Source: Limosilactobacillus reuteri (lineage in GTDB: Bacteria > Bacillota > Bacilli > Lactobacillales > Lactobacillaceae). From it: a DNA stretch of 64,000 bases. Position numbers and translations under genes: made by a program. The notes beneath the pieces are model-generated. The model saw only the letters and a list, made by a program, of their open reading frames with translations, did not search any database and was not told the origin of the DNA. Location of the stretch: contig NZ_CP139478.1 in assembly GCF_034259105.1 (NCBI RefSeq), forward strand, positions 906,001 to 970,000, read 5' to 3'. Below are positions 1-8,541 of this stretch, piece after piece. The number at the start of each line of letters is the position of its first letter. The stretch's first letter is position 1.

Positions 1-2
1 CC

Positions 3-224
3 TACCAAGCTATTGGTGAAGATGCACAAATGATTTTAACAATGTTAGAACATGATATAAATCACCGCTTGCCATACACTGATAAAACGGACCCATCAAT
101 CATTCGCGATGTCTTTGGCATAAGCAAGGGGCAGTTTAAACGTGCTATTGGGCATTTGCTTAAAGAAAAATTAGTAAAACAAGAAAATGGCCAATTAATC
201 CTAGTAAAAGAGAATCAAGATTAA
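3..224 (+). CDS. cvfB: CvfB-like S1 RNA-binding protein, C-terminal end (partial)
   Basis: The reading frame is open from the window edge, so only the last 73 residues are present and the start lies outside. The tail has the pattern of the C-terminal winged-helix domain of CvfB/YitL proteins: an acidic-proline segment, then a DVFGISKGQFKRAIGHLLKE-like helix pair and a short basic strand. Family members carry S1 domains upstream and bind RNA; in staphylococci CvfB affects virulence gene expression. The stop codon overlaps the next start by one base (TAATG), implying translational coupling with the XerD-like gene. The name rests on the C-terminal pattern and gene order only. Confidence 0.6.
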   Translation, partial: YQAIGEDAQMILTMLEHDINHRLPYTDKTDPSIIRDVFGISKGQFKRAIGHLLKEKLVKQENGQLILVKENQD

Positions 225-1117
225 TGAATAATGAAGTGGCTGCGTTTTTAGCTTTTTTAAAAGATGAACGACAATTAAGCGATAATACCTTGATGAGTTA
301 TCAACGGGACTTAGAACAAACCGTAACTTATTTAGAAGATCGAGGGATTACTGATTGGCAACAGGTGGACCACTATTTGCTAATTGACCTCCTTAATGGT
401 CTTCGTCAGCAGGGGAAAGCTAATTCAACAATTAACCGTGTGATTTCAAGTTTACGGCAATTTTATAAATACATGATCCGTCACCATAACCTAACCATTA
501 ATCCAATGGAAATGATTGATCACCAGTATACCTTTAACCAACCACCTGCACCGGTAATTTTAACTGAAAAAGAAATTGAACAACTGCTGGCAGTCCCTGA
601 TATTTCAACCCCAATTGGCCTTCGTGATCGAGCATTATTAGAGATTATGGATGCAACGGGAATGAGAGTTAGTGAAGTAATTGCCTTGGATCTGTCAGCA
701 CTTCATTTCGACGTTAAGCTTCTACAACTAACAGGAAAGAATGAACGTGAACGAATGATTCCCTTAAGTCAACCAGCAGTTAAGTGGCTTACCGACTACC
801 TAGACCGCGGTCGGCCACGTTTACTCAGAGATGAGCACGAAACACGGGTGTTCTTAAATGCTCATGGTTATCCTTTGACACGGCAAGGAATTTGGAAAAA
901 GATGAAGGAATGGGTTAGTGAGGCTAAAATCAACAAAGAAGTTACTCCTCAAACCATGCGCTATTCTTTTGCGGTTCATTTAATAGAGAATGGCGCCGAT
1001 GTTCAATTAATCCAAGAGATCCTTGGCTATAACGCGATGAAGGCTCTCCAACCATATTTACAGGTCTCGCCGCAACAGTTATCTGCTAACTACATGAAAT
1101 ATCATCCGCGCGCATAG
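224..1117 (+). CDS. XerD-like tyrosine recombinase with degenerate active site
   Basis: The protein has 297 residues, the usual XerC/XerD length, with an N-terminal SAM-like core-binding domain (about 1-100) and a C-terminal catalytic fold. Arg148 (GMRVSE), Lys172, Arg246 and the nucleophile Tyr278 can be placed. The two catalytic histidines appear lost: the HxxR motif reads QTMR (Gln243), and the LGH motif reads LGY (Tyr269). A canonical XerD resolves chromosome dimers at dif. A degenerate XerD-like protein beside scpA is known in streptococci, and this may be its counterpart. It overlaps cvfB by one base and is followed by ribT-scpA-scpB, hinting at a chromosome-segregation role rather than classical recombination. 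The family is certain; the activity is not. Confidence 0.85.
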   Translation: MNNEVAAFLAFLKDERQLSDNTLMSYQRDLEQTVTYLEDRGITDWQQVDHYLLIDLLNGLRQQGKANSTINRVISSLRQFYKYMIRHHNLTINPMEMIDHQYTFNQPPAPVILTEKEIEQLLAVPDISTPIGLRDRALLEIMDATGMRVSEVIALDLSALHFDVKLLQLTGKNERERMIPLSQPAVKWLTDYLDRGRPRLLRDEHETRVFLNAHGYPLTRQGIWKKMKEWVSEAKINKEVTPQTMRYSFAVHLIENGADVQLIQEILGYNAMKALQPYLQVSPQQLSANYMKYHPRA

Positions 1118-1130
1118 AAAGGAAAATACG

Positions 1131-1487
1131 ATGTTAGTTCGTTATCGAAAAGATTACCAAAAAATCGCCCTAGGTTTATTGTCCTTAGTAAAAGACCTTC
1201 GAAAAGATAATCGCTTTATGGAGGAGATGGACTGGGCGCTTGCTAATGATTGGCCAATCTTTTTGTGGAAAGACATGGATGATAGCCACTTTATTGGAAT
1301 TGTGATTCTAGAAATAGGAGATTGTTACGTACTGGTTCGCCGCTTATCATTTACTCCAAGCGAACGAACGGGGCATAATATTTTTTCCTTATTAGATGGC
1401 GTTCACGATCAATATCCTCATAAACGCCTCATGGGAACCTTAGCAACCCAACCAATAATTAGCATGTGGGAGAGAAATAATGAATAA
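1131..1487 (+). CDS. ribT: RibT-like GNAT-family protein
   Basis: The 118-residue protein begins with an LVRYRKDYQKIALGLLS-type N-terminus that closely resembles Bacillus RibT, a small GNAT-fold protein encoded near riboflavin genes and just before scpA. The central IFLWKD...IGIVILE strands and the VRRLSFTPSERTGHNIFSLL segment match the GNAT strand and acetyl-CoA loop region, although the usual Q/RxxGxG/A loop is weak. The ATG follows AAGGAAAATACG. Its end overlaps scpA by eight bases, so it belongs to the xerD-like/scpAB operon. The acetylated substrate is unknown. Its position, far from ribD but one operon upstream of the FMN-controlled ribU, keeps a loose link with flavin metabolism. Confidence 0.7.
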   Translation: MLVRYRKDYQKIALGLLSLVKDLRKDNRFMEEMDWALANDWPIFLWKDMDDSHFIGIVILEIGDCYVLVRRLSFTPSERTGHNIFSLLDGVHDQYPHKRLMGTLATQPIISMWERNNE

Positions 1488-2271
1488 GCAAGTGCAACCA
1501 CAAAATCCATTTCAACCAGTTATAAAGGTTCATGACTTTGAAGGGCCACTAGATTTATTACTTCATTTAATAAAGCAATCTGAAATGGATATTTATGATA
1601 TTCAGATTTCACAAATTACAAGCCAATACCTTGATTACCTTCACCAGATGCAAAGCCACCAATTGGAAGTCGCGGGTGAATATTTTGTAATGGCTGCGAC
1701 TCTGATGGACATTAAAAGTCAGATGTTGTTACCTTCGCCGCCAGTGTTGGATGATGAGCTAGAAGTAGAGGAGATTGATCCCCGGCAAGAATTAGTGGAA
1801 CAGCTTTTAGAATATCAGCGTTATAAAAAAGCAGCAGATCGATTAAAAGATAAAGAAAATCTGCGTCAACAGGAGTATACTAGGCCAGCAATGCAGGTTC
1901 CTCGTGAAATGGTAAAATCTCATGTGGAGCCGGGCATCAAATTGACGGATTTGCAACAAGCTTTTGCAGCAGTTCTTCGCCGCCAACAATTAGCTACTCC
2001 ATTAGTTGAAACTGTTGCAGCTGAAAAAGTAAGCGTTGGTCAACAAATGAACCACGTGATTGAAATTATTCATGATGGTCCGGTTAGATTTGAAGACTTG
2101 TTTGAAGATTTACATACTCGTGATGGCTTAGTCACAACTTTTTTAGCAATTCTTGAACTGGCAAAGCATCAAGCAATTACTATTAACCAAGGTGGCTTGT
2201 TTGAACCAATAATTTTAGCGGAGGGACCTAAGAGTGACGAATACGAAACTAACCAACCAAGCGCAGATTGA
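1480..2271 (+). CDS. scpA: Segregation and condensation protein A
   Basis: ScpA is the kleisin of the bacterial SMC-ScpA-ScpB condensin, linking the SMC heads and compacting and segregating the chromosome. The N-terminal FEGPLDLLLHLIKQSEMDIYD segment is the family signature, followed by a helical middle with an acidic linker and a C-terminal winged helix (ILELAKHQAI) that binds the SMC head. At 263 residues it has the normal length. It overlaps ribT by eight bases and scpB by 38 bases, which indicates tight translational coupling that would keep the kleisin and its partner in proportion. Confidence 0.96.
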   Translation: MNKQVQPQNPFQPVIKVHDFEGPLDLLLHLIKQSEMDIYDIQISQITSQYLDYLHQMQSHQLEVAGEYFVMAATLMDIKSQMLLPSPPVLDDELEVEEIDPRQELVEQLLEYQRYKKAADRLKDKENLRQQEYTRPAMQVPREMVKSHVEPGIKLTDLQQAFAAVLRRQQLATPLVETVAAEKVSVGQQMNHVIEIIHDGPVRFEDLFEDLHTRDGLVTTFLAILELAKHQAITINQGGLFEPIILAEGPKSDEYETNQPSAD

Positions 2272-2839
2272 AGGATTACTTTTTATTAGTGGGGATGAAG
2301 GGATTACCCTAGGCGATTTAGCAAAAATTTCTGGTTTTATGAAACCGGCTGTTCTAGCAATATTACAAGAGCTAAAAAAGAAGTATGAAGATGATCCCAC
2401 GTCTGCTTTTATCTTGCTTGAGAGTGATCAGACCTATCGTTTAGCAACCAAACCCCAATTAGCAGAGGTCATTAAACATTACTTTGAGGTTCCATTAACG
2501 GTGCCATTAACTAAAGCATTACTAGAAGTATTGGCCATTGTTGCTTATCGACAACCAATTACGCGACTAGAAATTGACGATATTCGGGGAGTGCAAAGTT
2601 CAGGATCATTACAAAAATTAATGGTTCGTGGTTTAGTTGATACTCATGGACGCTTGGATGCACCTGGCCGGCCATTTTTATATTCAACAACTCCGGCTTT
2701 CTTAAACTATTTCGGGTTAAGCGATTTAGATGAACTTCCACCGCTACCTGATCAAGATGAATTAGAAATGAATAATATTAATGGTGATATTTTCCTCGAA
2801 GCGTTACAAGCGCGAGAAGAACGAAAGGACGATAATTAA
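2234..2839 (+). CDS. scpB: Segregation and condensation protein B
   Basis: ScpB dimers bind the ScpA linker and regulate the SMC ATPase cycle. The 201 residues hold two winged-helix domains: residues about 8-90 (IEGLLFISGDEGITL) and about 95-170 (LEVLAIVAYRQPITRLEIDDIRGV, a hallmark of ScpB, then GRPFLYSTTPAFLNYFGL). An acidic tail follows. The GTG/ATG choice is fixed by the overlap with scpA; GGAGGGACC just upstream provides the ribosome-binding site. The stop codon shares a base with the rluB start (TAATG). Confidence 0.96.
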   Translation: MTNTKLTNQAQIEGLLFISGDEGITLGDLAKISGFMKPAVLAILQELKKKYEDDPTSAFILLESDQTYRLATKPQLAEVIKHYFEVPLTVPLTKALLEVLAIVAYRQPITRLEIDDIRGVQSSGSLQKLMVRGLVDTHGRLDAPGRPFLYSTTPAFLNYFGLSDLDELPPLPDQDELEMNNINGDIFLEALQAREERKDDN

Positions 2840-3552
2840 TGGAACGATTACAAAAGGCAATGGCGGAAGCAGGAGTGGCTTCTCGTCGGGCATCAGAAAA
2901 AATTATCCTTCAAGGGAAAGTTGCAGTTAATGGCAAGATTGTGACTGAACTTGGGACCAAAGTTGGCGTTCATGATGAGATTGTAGTAAATGGGGTTCCA
3001 ATTCATCATGAACAACACGTTTACTACTTGCTAAATAAACCGCGGGGAGTTATCTCAAGTGCTCATGATGATAAGGGGCGGCGAACAGTCGTTGACATTA
3101 TTCATGATGCTGATATTGATGAACGCATTTATCCAGTTGGCCGATTAGACTATGACACAACTGGAATTCTTCTCCTAACAAATGATGGTGCTTTGGCAAA
3201 TAAACTGATGCATCCTAAATATGAAGTTGAAAAAACTTATGTTGCTAAGGTTGAAGGAATCGTCAAAAATGATGAGTTAAAACAATTACGTTTAGGAGTG
3301 GTCATCGATAGTCGAAAGACAAAACCGGCTAAATCGAAGCTCTTGAATGTTGATCGTGCCAAGAAGACAAGTCTTGTTCAATTAACAATCCATGAAGGAC
3401 GAAACCACCAAGTTAAGAATATGTTTAAGGCAATAGGACATCCGGTGACTAAACTTCATCGTGAAACATATGGACCATTAAATTTGTATGGTCTTCAGCC
3501 GGGTGAATTTCGCGCATTAAAGCCTGAAGAAGTGCAGTTACTAAAGAAGTAA
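2839..3552 (+). CDS. rluB: 23S rRNA pseudouridine synthase RluB-type
   Basis: The protein converts a uridine of 23S rRNA (position 2605 in E. coli numbering for this family) to pseudouridine. An S4 RNA-binding domain occupies residues 1-60 (RLQKAMAEAGVASRRASE), and the RsuA/RluB catalytic domain follows. The active-site aspartate is Asp104 in PVGRLDYDTTG. The length (237) is typical. The start overlaps scpB, as in many Firmicutes, and the gene ends the operon that begins at or before cvfB. RluB and RluF are hard to separate by eye; gene order after scpB favours RluB. Confidence 0.92.
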   Translation: MERLQKAMAEAGVASRRASEKIILQGKVAVNGKIVTELGTKVGVHDEIVVNGVPIHHEQHVYYLLNKPRGVISSAHDDKGRRTVVDIIHDADIDERIYPVGRLDYDTTGILLLTNDGALANKLMHPKYEVEKTYVAKVEGIVKNDELKQLRLGVVIDSRKTKPAKSKLLNVDRAKKTSLVQLTIHEGRNHQVKNMFKAIGHPVTKLHRETYGPLNLYGLQPGEFRALKPEEVQLLKK

Positions 3553-3635
3553 AACTGAATTTGTGGAATGATCTGAGGAGTAGCTATGGGGTAAACTTCT
3601 TGGGATTTTACGGAAAAAGAGCCAAGCTATAAACG

Positions 3636-3664
3636 TTGACATGACAGTAAAAGCCTATTAGAAT
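3636..3664 (+). promoter_or_regulatory. Promoter of the ribU riboswitch transcript
   Basis: A perfect -35 TTGACA (3636-3641) and a -10 TAGAAT (3659-3664) are separated by 17 bp. Transcription would begin near 3671, about 20 nt before the FMN aptamer. Confidence 0.8.
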
Positions 3665-3689
3665 AAGACCTGTAAAAATATAAAACGTT

Positions 3690-3803
3690 TGTCTTCAAGG
3701 CGCGGTGAAATTCCCGACCGGCGGTGACAGCCCGCAACCCATTATTAATGGTTGATCTGGTGTAATTCCAGAGCCGACAGTATAGTCTGGTATAAAGAAG
3801 ATT
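3690..3803 (+). promoter_or_regulatory. FMN riboswitch (RFN element) upstream of ribU
   Basis: The conserved RFN core is visible: GCGGTGAAATTCCCGACCGG, then GCGGTGACAGCCCGC, the variable hairpin at about 3737-3754, and CCAGAGCCGACAGTATAGTCTGG. Short complementary ends (TCTTC near 3692 and GAAGA near 3797) close helix P1. FMN binding is expected to favour the terminator at 3836 and lower RibU production when flavin is plentiful. Confidence 0.95.
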
Positions 3804-3835
3804 TCTGTATTAAATAATCTTTAAATAGTTTATTT

Positions 3836-3876
3836 GCGTTGCTGACAAACAAATAGTAAGTCAGTAGCGCTTTTTT
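3836..3876 (+). terminator. Terminator of the ribU riboswitch expression platform
   Basis: GCGTTGCTGAC pairs with GTCAGTAGCGC (two wobble pairs) and is followed by six T. It lies between aptamer and start codon, the usual place for FMN-controlled attenuation. Confidence 0.85.
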
Positions 3877-3923
3877 AATACAGGATGCCAAATGGAGACA
3901 ATCTCAAATGGAGGTTGTTATTA

Positions 3924-4502
3924 ATGACAGTAACGCATCAACGTATTCAACGATTGGTAGGCATAGCATGTTTGGGTGCCCTAGCATTTATCTTAATGTT
4001 TTTTGAGTTTCCGGTTTTGCCGATGGCGCCCTACCTTAAACTGGACTTTTCTGATGTCCCTGTTTTGCTAGGAGGCTATATCTATGGGCCAGTTGGCGGA
4101 ATTATTATCGCGGCAATTAAATGTTTAATTCATGGAATGATTCACGGCTTTTCTCCAGCTGAATTAATTGGCGTTACTAGTGATTTCGTTTCATCTCTCG
4201 CTATTCTGCTTCCGTTCTGCTGGGTATGGCGTCATCATAACTGGAGTAAGAAAAGACAAGCGATTACTGGAATTATTTTGGGAACGGTAACTTTGACTGT
4301 CTTAATGTCCTTATTGAATTTGTGGATCCTTACTCCTTTATATATGGCAGTTTGGAACTGGAAGTCGACATTACCAGTATCCCAGCTAGTGGCGATTGGT
4401 GTGTTGCCTTTTAACATTATTAAGGGTTTGGTTGTTACAATTGTATATATAATTATTGCGGGTCGGTTACGTTCATGGCTAGACCAGCATAGAATGATCT
4501 AA
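3924..4502 (+). CDS. ribU: Riboflavin ECF transporter substrate-binding (S) component
   Basis: RibU is a membrane protein that binds riboflavin and works with the shared energy-coupling module EcfA-A'-T. The 192 residues hold about five or six hydrophobic segments. LKLDFSDVPVLLGGYIYGPVGG is the S-component signature with flavin-contacting residues, and the C-terminal membrane helix is typical. I take the ATG at 3924, preceded by GGAGG at 3910-3914; a longer frame from 3885 lacks a suitable ribosome-binding site. The upstream FMN riboswitch supports the substrate assignment strongly. No ECF ATPase is nearby, which is normal for group II ECF systems. Confidence 0.95.
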   Translation: MTVTHQRIQRLVGIACLGALAFILMFFEFPVLPMAPYLKLDFSDVPVLLGGYIYGPVGGIIIAAIKCLIHGMIHGFSPAELIGVTSDFVSSLAILLPFCWVWRHHNWSKKRQAITGIILGTVTLTVLMSLLNLWILTPLYMAVWNWKSTLPVSQLVAIGVLPFNIIKGLVVTIVYIIIAGRLRSWLDQHRMI

Positions 4503-4600
4503 AAAGATAAATTAAGAGGCTGAGATTTTCTTGGCCTTTTATTTTTTATGGTAAAATTTTTAAATAAATTACGTATATAAATATATAGGAGGTGAAATCC

Positions 4601-5626
4601 GTGAATAAATTATTGCGCTTTTTTAGCTATCACCAGCCACGGCGAATTCGTGTAATTGAAAACACTCTTCGAAGCCGGCGAACAGTCGCAACCCTTTTTT
4701 GGGCTCGACAATATAGAATCTTAGAATGGTTAGGGGCAGATCGTGCAATGAACCGTCAAGAATATGATCAGCTTATTAATCAACTTGTTGCTGACAAATT
4801 ATTAGCGATTGATGATCAATCCCAAGCAATTCTTACAGAAGAGGGCGCGAAAGTCTTAAAAAACGAAGAAGAGAGTTTCTACATTCCATCGTTTTACGAC
4901 TGGTACTGGTTAACTAATACTCAACGAATAATTCAACGACTTTTTTTAGCTATTCAAGTCGTATCAGAATTCTCTTATCATCAAAGAAAGTATGTTCCAT
5001 TGGCGATTTCATATAGTGAAATGGTTGCTGTGAAGCGGTGGTTTCGACAAAATTATCATCACAACCTGGTTAAGAGTCTCTATACTGACCTCCATCGGTT
5101 TGGCAGCGCTTTGGAAAGTGAAGATCCACGAATGACAACAGACCTTTTTAATGTCATGATTGGTTATCAGCGATCAGGATGGACAATTAATCAAGCAGCT
5201 CAAGAATTGAAAATAAAAATCGATGATATCCAGTACTTACGTCATGACGAGATGTTAGCGGTTAGCGCTTATGCTCGTAATTTTCCTGGCCCACTGCAAC
5301 AATTGCTCCTTCCACTGATCAATGAGAGTCCACTAAACCGGAGTGCCCAAGTAACGTTTGACTTGTATACCCAGGGAGAGCCAATTGAACTGATTGCTCA
5401 AGAGCGACGGTTGAAAGAAAATACAATTAGGGAGCATCTCTTAGAAGCGGCAATCCTTATTCCTGACAAGCTAGATTGGGATATTCTTTTGCCAGAGAGT
5501 AAGCGTGACAAACTTAGTCGATTCTATAAGGGCGAACCGACCGCATGGAAATTTGACGAGCAAATTGCCAGTTTTTATGAATACCGCCTATATCAAATAT
5601 TTCAAGGAATAACAAATGAAAAATAA
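4601..5626 (+). CDS. YpbB-like helix-turn-helix protein, recQ partner
   Basis: This 341-residue protein lies directly upstream of recQ, as ypbB does in Bacillus. No enzymatic motif was seen. The C-terminal part has a helix-turn-helix character (LYTQGEPIELIAQERRLKENTIREHLLEAA), the domain seen at the end of YpbB and in some RecQ helicases, and the body is helical and rich in aromatic residues. I choose GTG at 4601, eight bases after AGGAGG; a GTG at 4592 lies inside that ribosome-binding site. The stop overlaps recQ by 11 bases, so the two are probably made together, perhaps as a helicase and accessory factor. The function is unproven. Confidence 0.75.
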   Translation: MNKLLRFFSYHQPRRIRVIENTLRSRRTVATLFWARQYRILEWLGADRAMNRQEYDQLINQLVADKLLAIDDQSQAILTEEGAKVLKNEEESFYIPSFYDWYWLTNTQRIIQRLFLAIQVVSEFSYHQRKYVPLAISYSEMVAVKRWFRQNYHHNLVKSLYTDLHRFGSALESEDPRMTTDLFNVMIGYQRSGWTINQAAQELKIKIDDIQYLRHDEMLAVSAYARNFPGPLQQLLLPLINESPLNRSAQVTFDLYTQGEPIELIAQERRLKENTIREHLLEAAILIPDKLDWDILLPESKRDKLSRFYKGEPTAWKFDEQIASFYEYRLYQIFQGITNEK

Positions 5627-7055
5627 GCAAGAAATTCTAGATGTTTTACAAAATCATTTTGGCTTTGATGATTTTCGTCCAGGCCAAGAAGAGACAATTA
5701 ACGCCTTACTGGAAGGAAAAGACACTTTATCGATTCTTCCCACTGGTGCCGGGAAATCCCTTTTATATCAATTGCCAGCTTATTTATTACCAGGAACGAT
5801 CCTCATTGTTTCACCGTTGATTTCACTAATGCAGGATCAGGTTGACCGTCTTCATCGGCAGGGAGAAAAACGAGTCATTATGTTAAGCGGCCAGCTTGTC
5901 GGAAAAGAGCGAGCAAGTGTTCTCCACAATTTGAAATCATTTAAATTTATATTTACTTCTCCAGAAATGCTTGATAACCAGCAAGTTTTAACTGCACTTA
6001 AGAAAAATAAGATTGCGTTAATGGTTATTGATGAGGCCCATTGTATCTCACAGTGGGGCCCTGATTTTCGTCCTGAATATTTATTGCTAAAGGAAGTGCG
6101 GCAGCAATTAGGATCGCCGACATCATTGCTATTGACGGCAACTGCTACTCCTCGTATTCGACAGGATATTTTGAAAAAAATGGGGATGGCGACTGCTTAT
6201 CAGGTAATTAAATCCGTTGACCGTCCTAACATTTTTTTAGCTGTTAAGTCCATCGCTACTCAAAAGGAAAAGGATGGTGAACTTCTGAAACTAGTTCAAA
6301 AATTCACTGGTCCCGGGATTATTTACTTTGCAAGTCGTAAGCTGGCTTCTCAGATGGCAGAATGGCTTGAAAACCAAACTGATTTAAATGTGGCAGCTTA
6401 TCATGCTGGCGTTGGTCCAATTGAACGATTTCGAATTCAAAATCAATTTATGAATAATGAATTACAGGTAATTTGTGCAACGAGTGCCTTTGGGATGGGA
6501 ATTGACAAAAATGATATTCGTTACGTCATTCATTATCATTTGCCAAGCAATTTAGAAAATTATTTACAGGAAATCGGTCGGGCTGGGCGTGATGGCAAGC
6601 AGAGTTTGGCAGTTCTTCTATATGCAAATGGCGATGAAATGATTCAACGACAATTAACAAGCGTTGATGTCCCACCAGTTACAGTCCTAGAGCAGATTAA
6701 GAATGGCAAGTTATCAGCAAGTGTTTTGGGAGAGCAGGCATCTTTATTTGAGTTTTATCTTGAACATTCTTTTACACCGCAACAAATAATTACGATGTTT
6801 GAGCGACGTAAAATTCAAACAGAAAAAGAATTGCAGGAAATGGTTGCTTATATCAAAGAGGATGGTTGTAAACGAGGATATCTTTTAACGTACTTTGGTG
6901 AACAATTTGCCAGTTCGAATGAGTTTTGTTGTGATTATGAGCTTTCGGATTGGGAAACTAAATTGATTTTGCCAGTCAGTCAGCCGCTTTCTAAAAACAA
7001 TAAAGTAGGATGGGAAGACCGCTTAAAAGCCTTGTTAAATATTACCGAAAATTAA
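5616..7055 (+). CDS. recQ: RecQ-family ATP-dependent DNA helicase (RecS-like)
   Basis: A superfamily 2 DNA helicase that unwinds DNA 3'-5' in recombination and repair. Motifs in order: GQEETINALL (motif 0, about 24), Walker A TGAGKS (43-48), DEAH (139-142), SQWGPDFRPEY aromatic-rich loop, TATATP (motif III), the second RecA domain with ATSAFGMGIDK and QEIGRAGRDG. A short zinc-binding-like segment (CKRGYLLTYFGE...CCDYE) closes the protein. At 479 residues it lacks an HRDC domain, as do the short RecQ/RecS proteins of Firmicutes. The aromatic loop has Pro where E. coli RecQ has His. It overlaps the YpbB-like gene by 11 bases. Confidence 0.94.
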   Translation: MKNKQEILDVLQNHFGFDDFRPGQEETINALLEGKDTLSILPTGAGKSLLYQLPAYLLPGTILIVSPLISLMQDQVDRLHRQGEKRVIMLSGQLVGKERASVLHNLKSFKFIFTSPEMLDNQQVLTALKKNKIALMVIDEAHCISQWGPDFRPEYLLLKEVRQQLGSPTSLLLTATATPRIRQDILKKMGMATAYQVIKSVDRPNIFLAVKSIATQKEKDGELLKLVQKFTGPGIIYFASRKLASQMAEWLENQTDLNVAAYHAGVGPIERFRIQNQFMNNELQVICATSAFGMGIDKNDIRYVIHYHLPSNLENYLQEIGRAGRDGKQSLAVLLYANGDEMIQRQLTSVDVPPVTVLEQIKNGKLSASVLGEQASLFEFYLEHSFTPQQIITMFERRKIQTEKELQEMVAYIKEDGCKRGYLLTYFGEQFASSNEFCCDYELSDWETKLILPVSQPLSKNNKVGWEDRLKALLNITEN

Positions 7056-7139
7056 AGTTTCGTGTTGTTGCTAGACAATCATCAAAAGTTTGCGATACAA
7101 TCAGAATGTTAATTCTCAAAATAAGGAGGCATGATTACT

Positions 7140-7709
7140 TTGAGTGAGGAACGGAAAGAGAGCCGACGAGCTAATGATGAATTATGGGATAAAAAGTTTA
7201 CAGATAACGAAGACCTTGATAGTGATGGCCATTTGTCACGAACAGAACACCGTAAGCAACGATCACATAATTCAATGATTACTACGATCTTAATCGTGTT
7301 AATTATCGTTCTCGCCGCTACACCACTTATTTATTGGATTAATAATAAACTGTCCTTTAATCATCCGGTGAGAACTGAACAAGTAGCTGCTAGTTCTGAA
7401 AATAGTAAAAAAAAAGAATCTCACAGTTCGAGTACCTCTAGTGAGCATTCAAAGAAAGAATCTAGTGTAAGCAGTAGTGAATCCTCTTCTTCAAGTATTG
7501 AAGAATCAAGTTCGATGCAAACCAGCCAAAGTTATAGTGCTCCGCAAAGCAGTAGTAGCTATTATCGATATAGTAGTAGTTATCGTTACGGTAATGGGTA
7601 TCAAAACCGGACTGCTCCTAATCGCTACAGTGGTTATCAGCAGCGTTATAACAATAACCAAACCTATAATCGCTACAATAATACAGAAAATACAAACCGT
7701 TATCGTTAA
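7140..7709 (+). CDS. YpbE-like single-pass membrane protein with low-complexity tail
   Basis: The protein has about 189 residues: a charged cytoplasmic N-terminus (RKESRRANDELWDKKF), one membrane helix near residues 46-66, then an outside part made almost only of Ser, Lys and Glu, ending in a Tyr/Asn/Arg/Gln-rich tail. Position after recQ and before cmk matches ypbE, whose homologues usually end in a LysM peptidoglycan-binding domain; none is seen here. I prefer the TTG at 7140 (ten bases after AAGGAGG); an ATG at 7131 would sit almost on the ribosome-binding site. The tail may bind wall polymers by charge, but that is inference. Confidence 0.75.
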   Translation: MSEERKESRRANDELWDKKFTDNEDLDSDGHLSRTEHRKQRSHNSMITTILIVLIIVLAATPLIYWINNKLSFNHPVRTEQVAASSENSKKKESHSSSTSSEHSKKESSVSSSESSSSSIEESSSMQTSQSYSAPQSSSSYYRYSSSYRYGNGYQNRTAPNRYSGYQQRYNNNQTYNRYNNTENTNRYR

Positions 7710-7782
7710 AAATAGAGTATTAGCAGCAATTTTCTGATAAAGTAGTGTATTGGATTGAAAATAGAGGAGTGAATAACTAATA

Positions 7783-8469
7783 ATGTGTAAGGGATTGCAA
7801 GTAGCAATTGATGGTCCGGCCTCAGCAGGAAAGAGTACGGTCGCCAAATTAGTAGCAAAAAAGTTTAATTATGTCTATTGTGATACCGGCGCAATGTACC
7901 GAGCTGTTACATTAGCAGCATTAAACCAGGGCATTGATCCAAAAGATGATAAAAAGGTTGCTGAAATTGCTCGGCAAATAAAAATTGATTTTGAGCCTGG
8001 TGAAACTGAACAAAGAGTTTTCTTGGATGGCAAAGAGGTGACTCATGATATCCGGTTGCCGAAAGTAGCGGCAAATGTATCTGCTGTAGCGGCAGTTCCA
8101 GCTGTTCGCGAAGAGATGACTAAGCAACAGCGGCAAATTGCTGAAAATGGTGGAATTGTGATGGATGGACGGGATATTGGTACAACTGTTTTACCACAAG
8201 CACCTGTAAAGATATTCATGGTAGCGAGTGCCTATGAACGGGCACGACGGCGATATGCTGAAAACCAGGCAAAAGGGATTAATACAACGTCGCTTGAAGA
8301 ATTACAAAAAGCAATTGAATTAAGAGATAAAAAAGACTCAACGCGAAAAGTTTCACCTCTTACACAAGCACCCGATGCAATCAAATTGGATACAACAAAT
8401 ATGACAATTGATGAAGTTGTGAGTGAAATCAGTAAAATAATTAAAAAAACACAAGATGAATTAGCCTAA
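7783..8469 (+). CDS. cmk: Cytidylate kinase
   Basis: Transfers phosphate from ATP to CMP/dCMP in pyrimidine salvage and CTP recycling. The P-loop GPASAGKST spans residues 11-19, and YCDTGAMYRAVT and VMDGRDIGTTVLP are the family's CMP-binding segments. The length of 228 residues is normal. The order cmk-rpsA-der-hup is conserved through Bacilli. The ATG is preceded by GAGGAG at a slightly long spacing (13 bases). Confidence 0.97.
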   Translation: MCKGLQVAIDGPASAGKSTVAKLVAKKFNYVYCDTGAMYRAVTLAALNQGIDPKDDKKVAEIARQIKIDFEPGETEQRVFLDGKEVTHDIRLPKVAANVSAVAAVPAVREEMTKQQRQIAENGGIVMDGRDIGTTVLPQAPVKIFMVASAYERARRRYAENQAKGINTTSLEELQKAIELRDKKDSTRKVSPLTQAPDAIKLDTTNMTIDEVVSEISKIIKKTQDELA

Positions 8470-8541
8470 ATACTGGAAATGTGAAACAAATTTTAGTAAA
8501 ATATCTTTTAGAGTTGATTGTTGCAAGGAGGATTTTTTTTA

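Noticed and set aside
5616..7055. RecQ lacking the HRDC domain as a truncation.
   Set aside because: Short RecQ/RecS proteins of this length are normal in Firmicutes, and the stop is followed by normal intergenic sequence.
7390..7700. Repetitive AGT/TCA codons in the YpbE-like gene as a tandem or CRISPR-like array.
   Set aside because: No regular repeat unit or spacer structure; it is simple low-complexity coding sequence.
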